A stretch of 64,000 bases of DNA from Variovorax sp. OK212 (GCF_900112425.1 NZ_FOLP01000020.1:50605-114604); one strand, 5' to 3'. Shown: positions 27,878 through 35,976, counted from the first letter of the stretch. The notes: generated from the sequence alone by a model not told the origin. A program made the numbers and translations.

Positions 27878-28423
27878 TCAGTCCGCGCGCAGCAGTGCGA
27901 GCAGTTCGTCGGGGTGGGGCTGGGTGTCGAGCCAGGCGCGGATGCGGTCCAGCTCGTCGATGCAGTCGTTGCCGTAGCGCCGTCGCAGCGCGGCAATGCG
28001 CACCTCGCGCACTTCCTCGGTCTGCAGGCGGCGCTGCCAGCCATCGGAGAGCAGCTCGTCGAGCCGCCCGGCCAGGCCGCGGCTCACGATGGCGCGCCAC
28101 TCGCCCTTGTCGAACCACAGGTTCTGGCAGGCCACGCAACGGTCGATGCGAAAGTCGGGCCCGGCGCTCACGCGCAGCCGCTGCATCAGGCGGTCGCACT
28201 CGGGGCAATGGCGCACCGACGCGGCGTCGAACACCTCGATCACCTCATCATCGACCGCGTGCGGCACGCGGGTCTCGTCGCCGGCCTTCCAGGCGCGCCA
28301 GTCGTCCATGGCCACCAGCATGCCGCTGCAGTCGCCGCACTCCACCGCGAGCAGCGCCTCGGCCAGCGCCACGGGCCGCATCGACGCGTGGGCCGAGCAA
28401 CTGCACTTCAGGTTCGGGTTCAT
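27878..28423 (-). CDS. TFIIB-type zinc-ribbon protein
   Basis: This is a 181-residue soluble protein with clustered Cys. CSCSAH lies near residue 6, CGDC near residue 30, and a zf-TFIIB-like ribbon, CPECDRL...RCVACQNLWFDKGEW, near residues 73-108. The last 70 residues are helical and acidic/basic, without a recognised domain. It lies between the flotillin gene (14 bases) and the ATPase gene (12 bases), so it is probably an adaptor for one of them. Zinc-ribbon identity is good; function is unknown. Confidence 0.8.
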   Translation of the reverse strand: MNPNLKCSCSAHASMRPVALAEALLAVECGDCSGMLVAMDDWRAWKAGDETRVPHAVDDEVIEVFDAASVRHCPECDRLMQRLRVSAGPDFRIDRCVACQNLWFDKGEWRAIVSRGLAGRLDELLSDGWQRRLQTEEVREVRIAALRRRYGNDCIDELDRIRAWLDTQPHPDELLALLRAD

Positions 28424-28437
28424 CGGGCGCCGCCGGT

Positions 28438-30606
28438 TCAGTTGCGGAAGGTGGAGATCAGGTTCTGCAGGGCGTTCTTCTGGCTTTCGCTGCCGTCGCT
28501 GGCGATCTTGTTCATCAGCGCGGCCACGCTCAGGTTCTGGATTTCGCCCGACGAGGTGCCCAGTGCGCCGACGATGTCGCGCAGGTCCTTCACCACGTCG
28601 CGCTCGCCCGACAGCTGGTCCTTGAAGGCCACCTGCAGCGCGTTGCTCTTGGAGATGACGCCGTCGATGCCCTTGCCCACCGACAGCGAGCGCACGAAGC
28701 TGTCGAAGTAGTCGCCCTGCCCGCCCACGATGTCGATCTTGGCGTTGGCCAGCGCGGTGCCCAGCACCTCGGCCTGTTCCTTGGCGATGGCGGTCTGCGC
28801 GTCGATGCCCTTGAGGGTCTCGATGTGCGACTTCTCCAGGCGCATGCGGAACTCCTCGTGGTCGCGCGTCTCGGGGCTCATGGACTTCATGGCCTCGAAC
28901 TTCTCGTGCAGGCCCTTGGCCTCGGCACCGAAGCGCGCCTCGATGACCTGCGCATCGGCCTGGCCCGACTTGAGCGTGGCCTCGGCGTCGGCCGTGCGCA
29001 CGTTGACTTCGGCGAGGCCGAGCTTTTCCTTGCCCGAGGCCTCGGCCTCGAACTTGGCGCGCATGCCGCTGGCTTCCGCCTGCGAACGGGCCTCGATGAC
29101 CTGCGCGTCGGCCTGGCCGGCCTTGAGGATGGCGTCGGCATCGGCGGAGCGGATGTGCACTTCGGCCAGGCCCAGCTTCTCCTTGCCCGAGGCTTCGGCC
29201 TCGAAGCTCGCGAGCCTGGCTTGCGCGGTCGCAATCTCGACCTTGGCGGCCGCCAGGCCCGGCGCGGCCGAGATGGCTTCCACGCCTTCGGCTTCGCGCT
29301 TCTTCGATTCGGCGTCGCGCTCGGCCACCTTCAGCTTGGCGTCGGCCAGCGTGAGCTCTTCGGCGGCCTTGTGGCGCGCGCGCTTTTCCTGCGTCTCGGC
29401 GGCCTTCACGTCGAGCACCATCTTCTCGTCGGCCTGGCCTTCGGCCATGATCACGACGGCCTTCTTGGTGCGCTCGGCCTCGGCCACCACGCGCAGTTCC
29501 TTGATGGCTTCTTCCTGCTCGGCCACCGTGCGCTCGACCACGATGCGCTCGCGGATCACGTCGGCAATGGCCTTCTTCTGCACTTCGACGGCCTTGTCCT
29601 TCTCGATGCGCTGCAGCGTCACTTCCTTCTCGCGATCGACGATCTCCAGGTCGCGGGCGCGGATGACCTTTTCTTCCTCGACGGCCACGGCGCGCTTGCG
29701 GTTGTTCTCGGCCACTTCCTTCTCGCGCTGCACGTTCTCCTGCTGCACCGACACCGACTGCTCGGCGACCAGGCGCGCGGTTTCGGACTTGGTGCGCTCC
29801 TCGGCCTGGATCTTCGCCGTCTCGGCTTCCTCGCGGGCACGCACGCTGGCAATCTCGCGCTGCTGGCGCGCGGTGGCGTCGGCCTGCTGGCGCTCGAGCT
29901 CGAGCATGGCTTCCTGCGTCTCGACGTTCTTCTTCTTGATCTGCATTTCCTCGTTGCGGCGCAGCTCGTTGGTGCGCACGTGCTCGACCGCCGTGAGCTC
30001 GGTGATCTTCTTGATGCCCTGCGCATCGAGGATGTTGTTCGAGTCGAGCTCCGACAGCGGCGTCTGCTCGAGGAAGTCGATGGCCGCGTCTTCGAGCACG
30101 TAGCCCGAGAGGTCGTTGCCGATCTGGCTGATGATCTGGTCGCGGAAGCCGTCGCGCGCCTGGTACAGGTCGACGAACTCCATCGACTTGCCCACCGTCT
30201 TCAGCGCTTCGGAGAACTTGGCCGAGAACAGCTCCTCGAGCGTCTCGTGGTTGGAGGCGCGCGCGCAGCCGATGCCCTGCGCCACCTTCAGCACGTCGTC
30301 GGCCGTCTTGTTCACGCGCACGAAGAACTTCACCTTGATGTCCGCGCGGATGTTGTCGCGGCAGATCAGGCCTTCGTTGCCCGAGCGGTCGATCTCGATC
30401 GTCTTGACCGAGATGTCCATCAGCTCGGCCTTGTGGATGATCGGGTAGACCATGCGCCCGGTGAAGGTCACCTCGGGCTCCGCGCGCAGCGTGTTCACGA
30501 TGAGGGCGTGGCCCTGTTCGATCTTGCGATAGAACTTGGCGAACATCGCGAACAGGCCGAGGATGACGACGGCCAATATGACGATGGCGAAGATGATGGG
30601 CTCCAT
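28438..30606 (-). CDS. yqiK: Flotillin-family SPFH protein (YqiK-like)
   Basis: This is a 722-residue inner-membrane flotillin. A single N-terminal helix (MEPIIFAIVILAVVILGLFAM) anchors it. The SPFH/Band 7 domain follows (about residues 25-200; VNTLRAEPEVTFTGRMVYPI), then a long charged coiled coil (about 200-470). The coil continues into two 51-residue tandem repeats (469-570) and a C-terminal oligomerisation region ending ALQNLISTFRN. E. coli YqiK (with YqiJ) is the best-known relative; flotillins organise membrane microdomains. SD TGGAG precedes ATG 30606. The repeat is unusual and is listed separately. Confidence 0.93.
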   Translation of the reverse strand: MEPIIFAIVILAVVILGLFAMFAKFYRKIEQGHALIVNTLRAEPEVTFTGRMVYPIIHKAELMDISVKTIEIDRSGNEGLICRDNIRADIKVKFFVRVNKTADDVLKVAQGIGCARASNHETLEELFSAKFSEALKTVGKSMEFVDLYQARDGFRDQIISQIGNDLSGYVLEDAAIDFLEQTPLSELDSNNILDAQGIKKITELTAVEHVRTNELRRNEEMQIKKKNVETQEAMLELERQQADATARQQREIASVRAREEAETAKIQAEERTKSETARLVAEQSVSVQQENVQREKEVAENNRKRAVAVEEEKVIRARDLEIVDREKEVTLQRIEKDKAVEVQKKAIADVIRERIVVERTVAEQEEAIKELRVVAEAERTKKAVVIMAEGQADEKMVLDVKAAETQEKRARHKAAEELTLADAKLKVAERDAESKKREAEGVEAISAAPGLAAAKVEIATAQARLASFEAEASGKEKLGLAEVHIRSADADAILKAGQADAQVIEARSQAEASGMRAKFEAEASGKEKLGLAEVNVRTADAEATLKSGQADAQVIEARFGAEAKGLHEKFEAMKSMSPETRDHEEFRMRLEKSHIETLKGIDAQTAIAKEQAEVLGTALANAKIDIVGGQGDYFDSFVRSLSVGKGIDGVISKSNALQVAFKDQLSGERDVVKDLRDIVGALGTSSGEIQNLSVAALMNKIASDGSESQKNALQNLISTFRN
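28897..29202 (-). repeat. Two tandem 153-bp repeats inside the flotillin gene
   Basis: Copy 1 (29202-29050) and copy 2 (29049-28897) encode 51 residues each, both starting EAEASGKEKLGLAEV and containing GQADAQVIEAR. Residue identity between copies is about three quarters, and DNA identity is high enough to look like a duplication. They lengthen the coiled coil at residues 469-570. Confidence 0.9.
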
Positions 30607-30655
30607 TTTTTCTCCAGAATTGCTTTGAGAGCGAAAGAAACAGGTGAACGGTGCG

Positions 30656-30674
30656 GCGCGCCGGCAAGGCGCGC
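30656..30674 (-). other. Stem-loop between yqiJ-like and yqiK-like genes
   Basis: GCGCGCC (30656-30662) and GGCGCGC (30668-30674) pair around GGCAA, in the 82-base gap that is the longest in the operon. It has no U-run and may be an mRNA processing or stability element that separates flotillin expression from upstream genes. Confidence 0.4.
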
Positions 30675-30688
30675 TCGAGCGGGCTTGC

Positions 30689-31342
30689 TCAGGCGACGAG
30701 GTCGTCGCGCGCGGCAACGAGGTAGCGGCCGGCCACCTCGTCGTATTCGACGATCAGCGCCTGCGAACCCCGCTTGAGCGTGTTGGGCGTCGCGGCCCAC
30801 ACGCGGATGTTCAGGCTCGCGCCGCGGCGCGCCACCTCGGCGCGGCCGTCCTTCTCGTTGACCACGCCGGTGACGACGCGGCAGAGCTGGCCGACCAGCG
30901 CGGCGTTGGTCACGGCCGTGTGGCTCACGAACAGGCCGCGCAGCGGCCGGATGGCCACCGCGGTGACGGGAATGGCGATGACCGCGCTGGCCACCAGCAG
31001 CACCGTGCCGGCCAGCAATTGCAGCGGCAAGGTGGGCACGAGCGGCAGCAGCCATTCGCCGCCGAGGCAGCACACCGTCCATGAGACGAGCACCAGCAGG
31101 CTCACGGCCACCGAGAACGGCACGCCGTTCAGGCCGAAGGCCACCACGTAGCTGGCGAGGTGGCCGATGTCGCTGGCGTCGCCGTCGGCATGCGTGTGCA
31201 TGTGAACGTCGATGTCCAGGCCGCTGTGTTCGATGTCGACCATGCCGAGCATCGCGAGCACCCAGTAGATCACCACGACGCCCAGCAGCACCGTGTAGAT
31301 CGCGGTGGGGTACCCCGTCACCGCTCCCATGAAATTGCCCAT
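30689..31342 (-). CDS. yqiJ: YqiJ-like inner-membrane protein, OB-fold (NfeD-like)
   Basis: This is a 217-residue membrane protein. Hydrophobic segments lie near residues 10-30 (AIYTVLLGVVVIYWVLAMLGM), 55-75 and 85-115, with a His/Asp-rich periplasmic-type loop HMHTHADGDASDIGH between the first two. The C-terminal 70 residues (LVGQLCRVVTGVVNEKDGRAEV...) look like an OB-fold of the NfeD/YqiJ type that partners flotillins. SD GAGGATC precedes ATG 31342. It immediately precedes the flotillin gene, as in E. coli yqiJK. Confidence 0.85.
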   Translation of the reverse strand: MGNFMGAVTGYPTAIYTVLLGVVVIYWVLAMLGMVDIEHSGLDIDVHMHTHADGDASDIGHLASYVVAFGLNGVPFSVAVSLLVLVSWTVCCLGGEWLLPLVPTLPLQLLAGTVLLVASAVIAIPVTAVAIRPLRGLFVSHTAVTNAALVGQLCRVVTGVVNEKDGRAEVARRGASLNIRVWAATPNTLKRGSQALIVEYDEVAGRYLVAARDDLVA

Positions 31343-31376
31343 TGATCCTCCCGCGTACGGGTTGTTGTTTGTTGTT

Positions 31377-31760
31377 CTACTTGCCGCGTCCCGGCTTCCC
31401 TGTGCCGGTGTTCTTCTTTCCACTCGCCGCGGGCGCACCCCCTGCGGCATCTCCTGCAAAAGCGATCAGGTCGCGCGTGGCCCTCTCCTTGATGGCCAGG
31501 CGGTCGTCGGCGGCCAGGCCGTAGCGCTGGGCCAGGAATTCATAGTCGGCCGCGCTCAGCGAGACCGTGAGGCGCGGCCGCTTCGGCTTCGAGGTGGTCG
31601 CAAGGCCCAGCACCTGCCGGATCTGGTCGGACGTGGACACGTGCTGCTCGAACGCCGCGCTGCGCACGGCCTCGAGCACGGCCTCTTCCACGTCGAACGC
31701 CACCTGGACGGCGCGTATCGCCTCGTCGGAGCCCTGCCAGCGGACCGGCTTGGCGCGCAT
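31377..31760 (-). CDS. Unknown 127-aa protein between PspA and YqiJ-like genes
   Basis: This protein matches no family I can name. It has no signal or membrane segment. The first half (FDVEEAVLEAVRSAAFEQHVSTSDQIRQVLGL) reads like a short helix-turn-helix or ribbon-helix-helix. The middle KRPRLTVSLSAADYEFLAQRYGL repeats a similar strand-helix pattern. The end is a basic, Gly/Lys-rich disordered tail (SGKKNTGTGKPGRGK). Its start lies 1 base from the PspA stop, so coupling with PspA is likely. A small DNA-binding or adaptor protein is possible. Confidence 0.7.
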   Translation of the reverse strand: MRAKPVRWQGSDEAIRAVQVAFDVEEAVLEAVRSAAFEQHVSTSDQIRQVLGLATTSKPKRPRLTVSLSAADYEFLAQRYGLAADDRLAIKERATRDLIAFAGDAAGGAPAASGKKNTGTGKPGRGK

Positions 31761-31761
31761 G

Positions 31762-32511
31762 TTATGGGGCTCCGGTCCCTGTGCCGGCAGCGGCGCCGTT
31801 GGCATTGGCGGCGTTCGCGGGGCTGGCCTGGCGCGCGCGGATGCGCTCCATCACCTTGCCCGTGCGGTCGGCGTCGTTGCCGATGCCCGCGGCGGCCAGC
31901 TTCTTCTCGAGCGCGCCGTGGCCGAACTCGTTGTCCAGCTGCTGGCTGGCCGTCATGCGGTCGGACAGGTCTTCGTGCCGCGCGCGGATGCGCTCCAGCG
32001 ATTCCCGCGCATTGGCCAGGCGCGAGCCGCCGCTGCCGATGTTCTCGGAGATCGACTGCGTGGCGCGGTACACGCTCTCGGTGGTCTTGGCGATGTTGAT
32101 CTCGCGCTCGTGCTCACGGATGCGCGCCTCGGCCGACTTGATCAACTCCTTGAGCTTGGCCACCTGCAGCGCGTAGGACGCGTGCGCCTTGGCCTGCTCC
32201 TCGAGCTCCTGCTCGAGCAGGCCGACCTTGGAAGCCACGTCGAGTGCCAGGCCTTCCTGCGTCTTGTTGAGCGCCTCCAGCGCCAGGCCTTCGTAGCGCG
32301 ACACCTCGTTCTTCAGGCGCTCGATTTCGCGGGCCGACTGCATCTCCTTGGCCATCACGCCCGTGAGGTCGCCCTTGGCCTTCTCGATGCTGTGCTTGGC
32401 GTCGATGATTTCCTGCTCGTAGATGCGCGTGGCATTGCTGTCGACCACGCTCTCGCCGATTTCGCGCGCGCTGCCGCGCAGCAAGGTGACCAGCTTCTTG
32501 ATGACTGTCAT
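31762..32511 (-). CDS. PspA/IM30-family protein
   Basis: This is a 249-residue, almost fully helical PspA/Vipp1 relative, closest in type to E. coli YjfJ. Visible are the N-terminal amphipathic start MTVIKKLVTLLRGSAREIG, the coiled-coil core EQEIIDAKHSIEKAKGDLTGVMAKEMQ and LERIRARHEDLSDRMTA. A C-terminal Ala/Asn/Gly-rich tail (about residues 225-249) is likely disordered. The family belongs to the ESCRT-III superfamily and forms membrane-bound rods or rings. No pspF, pspB or pspC gene is near, so control differs from the classical Psp system. Confidence 0.92.
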   Translation of the reverse strand: MTVIKKLVTLLRGSAREIGESVVDSNATRIYEQEIIDAKHSIEKAKGDLTGVMAKEMQSAREIERLKNEVSRYEGLALEALNKTQEGLALDVASKVGLLEQELEEQAKAHASYALQVAKLKELIKSAEARIREHEREINIAKTTESVYRATQSISENIGSGGSRLANARESLERIRARHEDLSDRMTASQQLDNEFGHGALEKKLAAAGIGNDADRTGKVMERIRARQASPANAANANGAAAGTGTGAP

Positions 32512-32523
32512 GATGATCTCCGC

Positions 32524-32940
32524 TTAGTTCAGGAATTCGGACAGGGCGTCGAGCGCATCGAGCGCGTTGTCGCTGAGAACGGCAACCTCGCGTGCGATGT
32601 CCTGCACGCTGGCGTCACGGCCCAGCGCGCCGGTGAGTACGTAGCGGCCGTCGACACGCCCGAAGGACGACAGCGGCACCGAAGGGTTCAGGTCGAGCAG
32701 CGATTCGAGCAGCTCGGTGCGGCGCTCGGGCTTCACTTCTTCCTCGGTCCAGAGGTAGCAGATGCAGATGATCTGCATGTCCGAACTGGTGACGAAGATC
32801 GGCAGCTCGTCGCGTCCCTCGATGCTCACCTGGATCACCGGCGTGCGGCCCGGAATGGGCTGCAGCTGCACGGGCAGCCCGCCCATCTCTGCGCCGGCCA
32901 GCACATCCAGTCCCTTGAGTTGATCGAGCAGTGATTGCAT
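32524..32940 (-). CDS. DUF2170 (YjfI-like) protein
   Basis: This is a 138-residue acidic cytoplasmic protein with the DUF2170 pattern: LDVLAGAEMGGLPVQLQPI at the N-terminus, then QVSIEGRDELPIFVTSSDMQIICICYLW and ELLESLLDLNPSVPLSSFGRVDGRYVL. In E. coli, yjfI stands first before the pspA-like yjfJ, as here. It is the first gene of the nine-gene operon, 54 bases from the -10 of a near-consensus promoter. Its function is unproved; a PspA partner is likely. Confidence 0.88.
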   Translation of the reverse strand: MQSLLDQLKGLDVLAGAEMGGLPVQLQPIPGRTPVIQVSIEGRDELPIFVTSSDMQIICICYLWTEEEVKPERRTELLESLLDLNPSVPLSSFGRVDGRYVLTGALGRDASVQDIAREVAVLSDNALDALDALSEFLN

Positions 32941-32994
32941 ACCTCTCCTTGTGGTTGACTACCGATGGAAGCGCAACATTCTTTTGTGGGGTTC

Positions 32995-33023
32995 ACTATA
33001 GGTTTGCCGACATAACATGTCAA
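32995..33023 (-). promoter_or_regulatory. Near-consensus sigma-70 promoter for the nine-gene operon
   Basis: On the minus strand, -35 TTGACA (33023-33018) is perfect, the spacer is 17 bases and -10 TATAGT (33000-32995) matches 5 of 6. It lies 55 bases upstream of the DUF2170 start. Such a strong promoter implies substantial basal transcription or control by a repressor. Confidence 0.85.
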
Positions 33024-33093
33024 CGAACCCTTTTGTTTTCCTTCCAACCCGGATGGTGACTTTCGGCACTTGCGCGCTCCCTAGAATCCGCCG

Positions 33094-34014
33094 ATGGCCC
33101 ACTCCATCAACCCCGCCCGCGTCGACTTCGTGACGCTGCGCCTGTTCTGCGCGGTGGCGCAGTCGGGCAGCATCACCAAGGGCGCGCAGGCGTGCCACCT
33201 CGCGCTTTCGGCGGCGAGCCGCAGGTTGTCGGACTTCGAGGCCGCCGCCGGATCGAAGCTGCTCGAGCGCAGCGCGCAAGGCATCGCGCTCACGCCCGCG
33301 GGGCATGTGGCCATGCAGCATGCGATGCGGCTCTTCCAGGGTTTCGAGCAGTTCAGCAACGAGCTCAACGACTACTCCAGCGGCGTGCGCGGCCACGTGC
33401 GGCTGTGGGCCAACATGTCGGCGCTGACCGAGTTCCTGCCAGCCACGCTCGCGACCTTCCTGGGCCAGCACCCGGACATCCGCGTCGAGGTCGAGGAGCA
33501 GCTCAGCGGCGACATCGTGCGTGCGCTGGTCGACGGCCTGGCCGACGTCGGCGTGTTCGCCGAGAACACGCCGGCCTACGGGCTCGACGTGGCGCCGTTC
33601 CAGACCGACGAGCTCGTGGTGCTGTGCGCGAAGCAGCATCCGCTGGCGCGCAGCCGTGCGAAGCAGGTCGGCTTCAAGGCCTGCCTCGCGCACGAGTTCG
33701 TGGGGCTGAACCGCAGCAGCTCGTTGCTCGAACTCACGTCGCGCGCCGCCGAACAGGCCGGCATTCCGATGCGCCTGCGCGTGCAGGTGCGCAGCTTCGA
33801 CGCGATGTGCCACATGATCGCGGCCAACCTCGGCATCGGCGTGGTGCCGCTGGCGGCCTGCAAGGCGCAGGTGGCGGCGCTCGACCTGAAGGTCGTGCGG
33901 CTCAGCGACGCATGGGCCACGCGGCGCTTGCTGATGGCGACGAAGACGGGCGCCGTGCTGTCGCCTGCGGCGCAGCTGCTGGCCGCGCACCTGCTGCGCC
34001 AGGCCGGGCCGTAG
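33094..34014 (+). CDS. LysR-family regulator
   Basis: This is a 306-residue LysR-type factor. The HTH covers about residues 8-65 (FVTLRLFCAVAQSGSITKGAQACHLALSAASRRLSDFE), followed by a substrate-binding-like domain. It diverges from the nine-gene PspA-flotillin operon with 153 bases between starts, so it may regulate that operon, though LysR regulators with such a target are not known to me. A -10-like TAGAAT at 33082-33087 lies only 6 bases before the ATG, which would make the mRNA leaderless. Confidence 0.88.
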   Translation: MAHSINPARVDFVTLRLFCAVAQSGSITKGAQACHLALSAASRRLSDFEAAAGSKLLERSAQGIALTPAGHVAMQHAMRLFQGFEQFSNELNDYSSGVRGHVRLWANMSALTEFLPATLATFLGQHPDIRVEVEEQLSGDIVRALVDGLADVGVFAENTPAYGLDVAPFQTDELVVLCAKQHPLARSRAKQVGFKACLAHEFVGLNRSSSLLELTSRAAEQAGIPMRLRVQVRSFDAMCHMIAANLGIGVVPLAACKAQVAALDLKVVRLSDAWATRRLLMATKTGAVLSPAAQLLAAHLLRQAGP

Positions 34015-34114
34015 CGCCACACGCAGCCGCTATGCTGGCCGGCGGAGAAGAACAAATGCCACATGCCACGAACGGCACCGCCACGCGCTGCCACGCGCCA
34101 CAGGGCGCCACCCC

Positions 34115-35320
34115 ATGAGCACGCTGCTGATCGCCGGCATCTGCGCCGCATGGCTCGCCATGAACGTGTACCTGAGCAGGCGCATTCGCGCCATCGACGA
34201 CAACCCGCTGCGAAGAAACATGCTTCTCGCCACGGTCTGGGTTCTCCCTTTCATGGGCGCGTTCCTGGCCTGGACGCACCTGCCCCGGCAACCGCGCGCC
34301 GCGAAGGCCGCGTCCACTGCATGGCCCGACGGCTTCACCCACGACGAGGCGCCGGAACACATCGCACTCGGCGACGGGCCCGGCTTCGCGCTGCGCGATC
34401 ACATGGCGCTCTACGACGGACTCCCCTTGCTCGACTGGCAGGCGCTGGATGCATGGGCGTCGTCGACGGGCGACGCGGACCTGCAGCGCACCGCCATCGC
34501 CCTGGGCAAGCGCGCATGGCTGCTGCATCTCAGGGATGCACTCGGGCCCGATTTCCGCCTCTTCGAATCGGACGACGCCTTCGTGCTGTCGTCGCTCGAA
34601 GACGTCGTTGCCGTCGCAACGGCGGCCTACGTGGCGTCCACGCGCAAGCGCATCCAGCGCGTGCTTGCCGGCATCGCGCACTTCGAGGCACACGCCAAGA
34701 GCATCCTGCTGGTCGTGGACGACGAAGAGACGTACTACGCCTATGTGTCCAGCTACTACCCCGACGGCGGCGAGTTCGCGTTCAGCGGCGGCATGTTCGT
34801 CGATGCGGGGTGCGCGCACTTCCTTGCAAAGCGCGCGGACCTCGCGGCCATCGAGCCCGTCATCGCCCACGAGATGACCCACAGCGCGCTCTCTCACCTG
34901 AAGCTGCCGCGCTGGCTGGACGAGGGGCTGGCCGTCAACACCGAGCGAAGGCTCACCGGCGAGCCGCGCTCCCCGTACACGATCCAGGAATGGAAGCGCA
35001 AGCACCGGGCGTTCTGGGGCGAGGCGCAGATCCAGGAGTTCTGGTCGGGCGACTCGTTCTTCAGGACGGACGACGGCAACCTGCTGTCCTATGAGCTCGC
35101 ACGGATCCTGGTCGAGCAGATGGGACGCAACTGGGAAGCCTTCGTGCACTTCGCATCGAATGCGGCGCGCGAGGACAGCGGCGCCCAGGCCGCGGCCGAG
35201 TTCTTCCAGGTGGACCTGGGCGCCTACGCCTGTGCCCTGCTCGAGAGAGAACCCGATCGTCGGTGGGCACCGAACCCGCAGGTGTGGGGAGCGCAGGGCG
35301 TGGCGGCAAGCGACGCCTGA
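34115..35320 (+). CDS. Membrane-anchored HExxH metallopeptidase-like protein
   Basis: This is a 401-residue protein. Two N-terminal hydrophobic segments (LLIAGICAAWLAMNVYL near 3-20 and MLLATVWVLPFMGAFLAWTHL near 36-56) place the catalytic part at the membrane. The zinc motif is IAHEMTHSAL with His252, Glu253 and His256, followed by LPRWLDEGLAVNTE where Glu270 is the expected third ligand, a gluzincin arrangement. The region before it (residues 100-220) is not recognised. A probable catalytic metallopeptidase; substrate unknown. It follows the LysR gene by 100 bases and converges on the FMN-reductase gene. Confidence 0.75.
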   Translation: MSTLLIAGICAAWLAMNVYLSRRIRAIDDNPLRRNMLLATVWVLPFMGAFLAWTHLPRQPRAAKAASTAWPDGFTHDEAPEHIALGDGPGFALRDHMALYDGLPLLDWQALDAWASSTGDADLQRTAIALGKRAWLLHLRDALGPDFRLFESDDAFVLSSLEDVVAVATAAYVASTRKRIQRVLAGIAHFEAHAKSILLVVDDEETYYAYVSSYYPDGGEFAFSGGMFVDAGCAHFLAKRADLAAIEPVIAHEMTHSALSHLKLPRWLDEGLAVNTERRLTGEPRSPYTIQEWKRKHRAFWGEAQIQEFWSGDSFFRTDDGNLLSYELARILVEQMGRNWEAFVHFASNAAREDSGAQAAAEFFQVDLGAYACALLEREPDRRWAPNPQVWGAQGVAASDA

Positions 35321-35338
35321 GCAGGCTGATCGACAGCC

Positions 35339-35899
35339 TCAAGCCATCCGCTTCACCGCCCCGGTCCATTTCTCGAACGCCTTCATCTGGTCGCCGACGA
35401 ACTTGCGGGTGATCTCGTCGGTGCATTGCCCTTGCGCGTCGAACTTGGCGGCCGCGCCCGCGATGAAGACCTCGGGCTTCACCAGCACCATCGCGTTGAC
35501 GAACAGCATCACGCGGCGCAGGTCGTACTGGACGCGCGCGCCGCCCAGCGGCCCCGGCGAGGCCGACAGGATGGCGACCGGCTTGTGCGCGAAGGGCTGG
35601 TCTTCGCCCCGGCTGAGCCAGTCGATCATGTTCTTGAACGCGCCCGGAATCGAGAAGTTGTATTCCGGCGTGGCAATGACCAGGCCGTCGGCGCGGCGGA
35701 TACGGTCGCGCAGGGCCTGCACCGCTGCGGGGTAGCCCTCGGCGAACACGTCGGCGTCGAACACGGGGATCTCGCGCCATTCGGCGACCTCCATGGCCAT
35801 CGACGGCGGCATCGACGCGCCGGCCAGGTTCAGTGCGGCCCGGTTGAGGGATCCGGTGCGAAGGCTGCCGCAGAGGCCGACGATGTCCAGGGTGCTCAT
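35339..35899 (-). CDS. NAD(P)H-dependent FMN reductase
   Basis: This is a 186-residue flavodoxin-fold reductase of the SsuE/ChrR kind. Motifs: GLCGSLRTGSLNRAAL at the N-terminus (phosphate-binding loop), ATPEYNFSIPGAFKNMIDWLSR near residue 80, and ASPGPLGGARVQYDLR near residue 113. It passes electrons from NAD(P)H to FMN, azo dyes, quinones or chromate. It is 77 bases downstream of the zinc-type oxidoreductase gene in the GntR-controlled cluster, perhaps in the same transcript. Confidence 0.9.
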   Translation of the reverse strand: MSTLDIVGLCGSLRTGSLNRAALNLAGASMPPSMAMEVAEWREIPVFDADVFAEGYPAAVQALRDRIRRADGLVIATPEYNFSIPGAFKNMIDWLSRGEDQPFAHKPVAILSASPGPLGGARVQYDLRRVMLFVNAMVLVKPEVFIAGAAAKFDAQGQCTDEITRKFVGDQMKAFEKWTGAVKRMA

Positions 35900-35976
35900 G
35901 GTGTGTTCCTTTGTTGTCCGAATGCGCTGGGCCAATTGCACCAGGCCGATTGCACCGGCCTGGGTGCTTGCCCGCG

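Noticed and set aside
22010..28711. A 2233-residue open frame on the + strand
   Set aside because: It is the antisense of the ATPase gene region. High GC keeps the frame open, but it is rich in His/Arg/Gln/Val with no domain, and the minus frame holds AAA+ and PLD motifs.
27895..30777. Long + strand frame opposite the zinc-ribbon and flotillin genes
   Set aside because: It is low-complexity leucine/aspartate/histidine translation of the coiled-coil gene's antisense strand.
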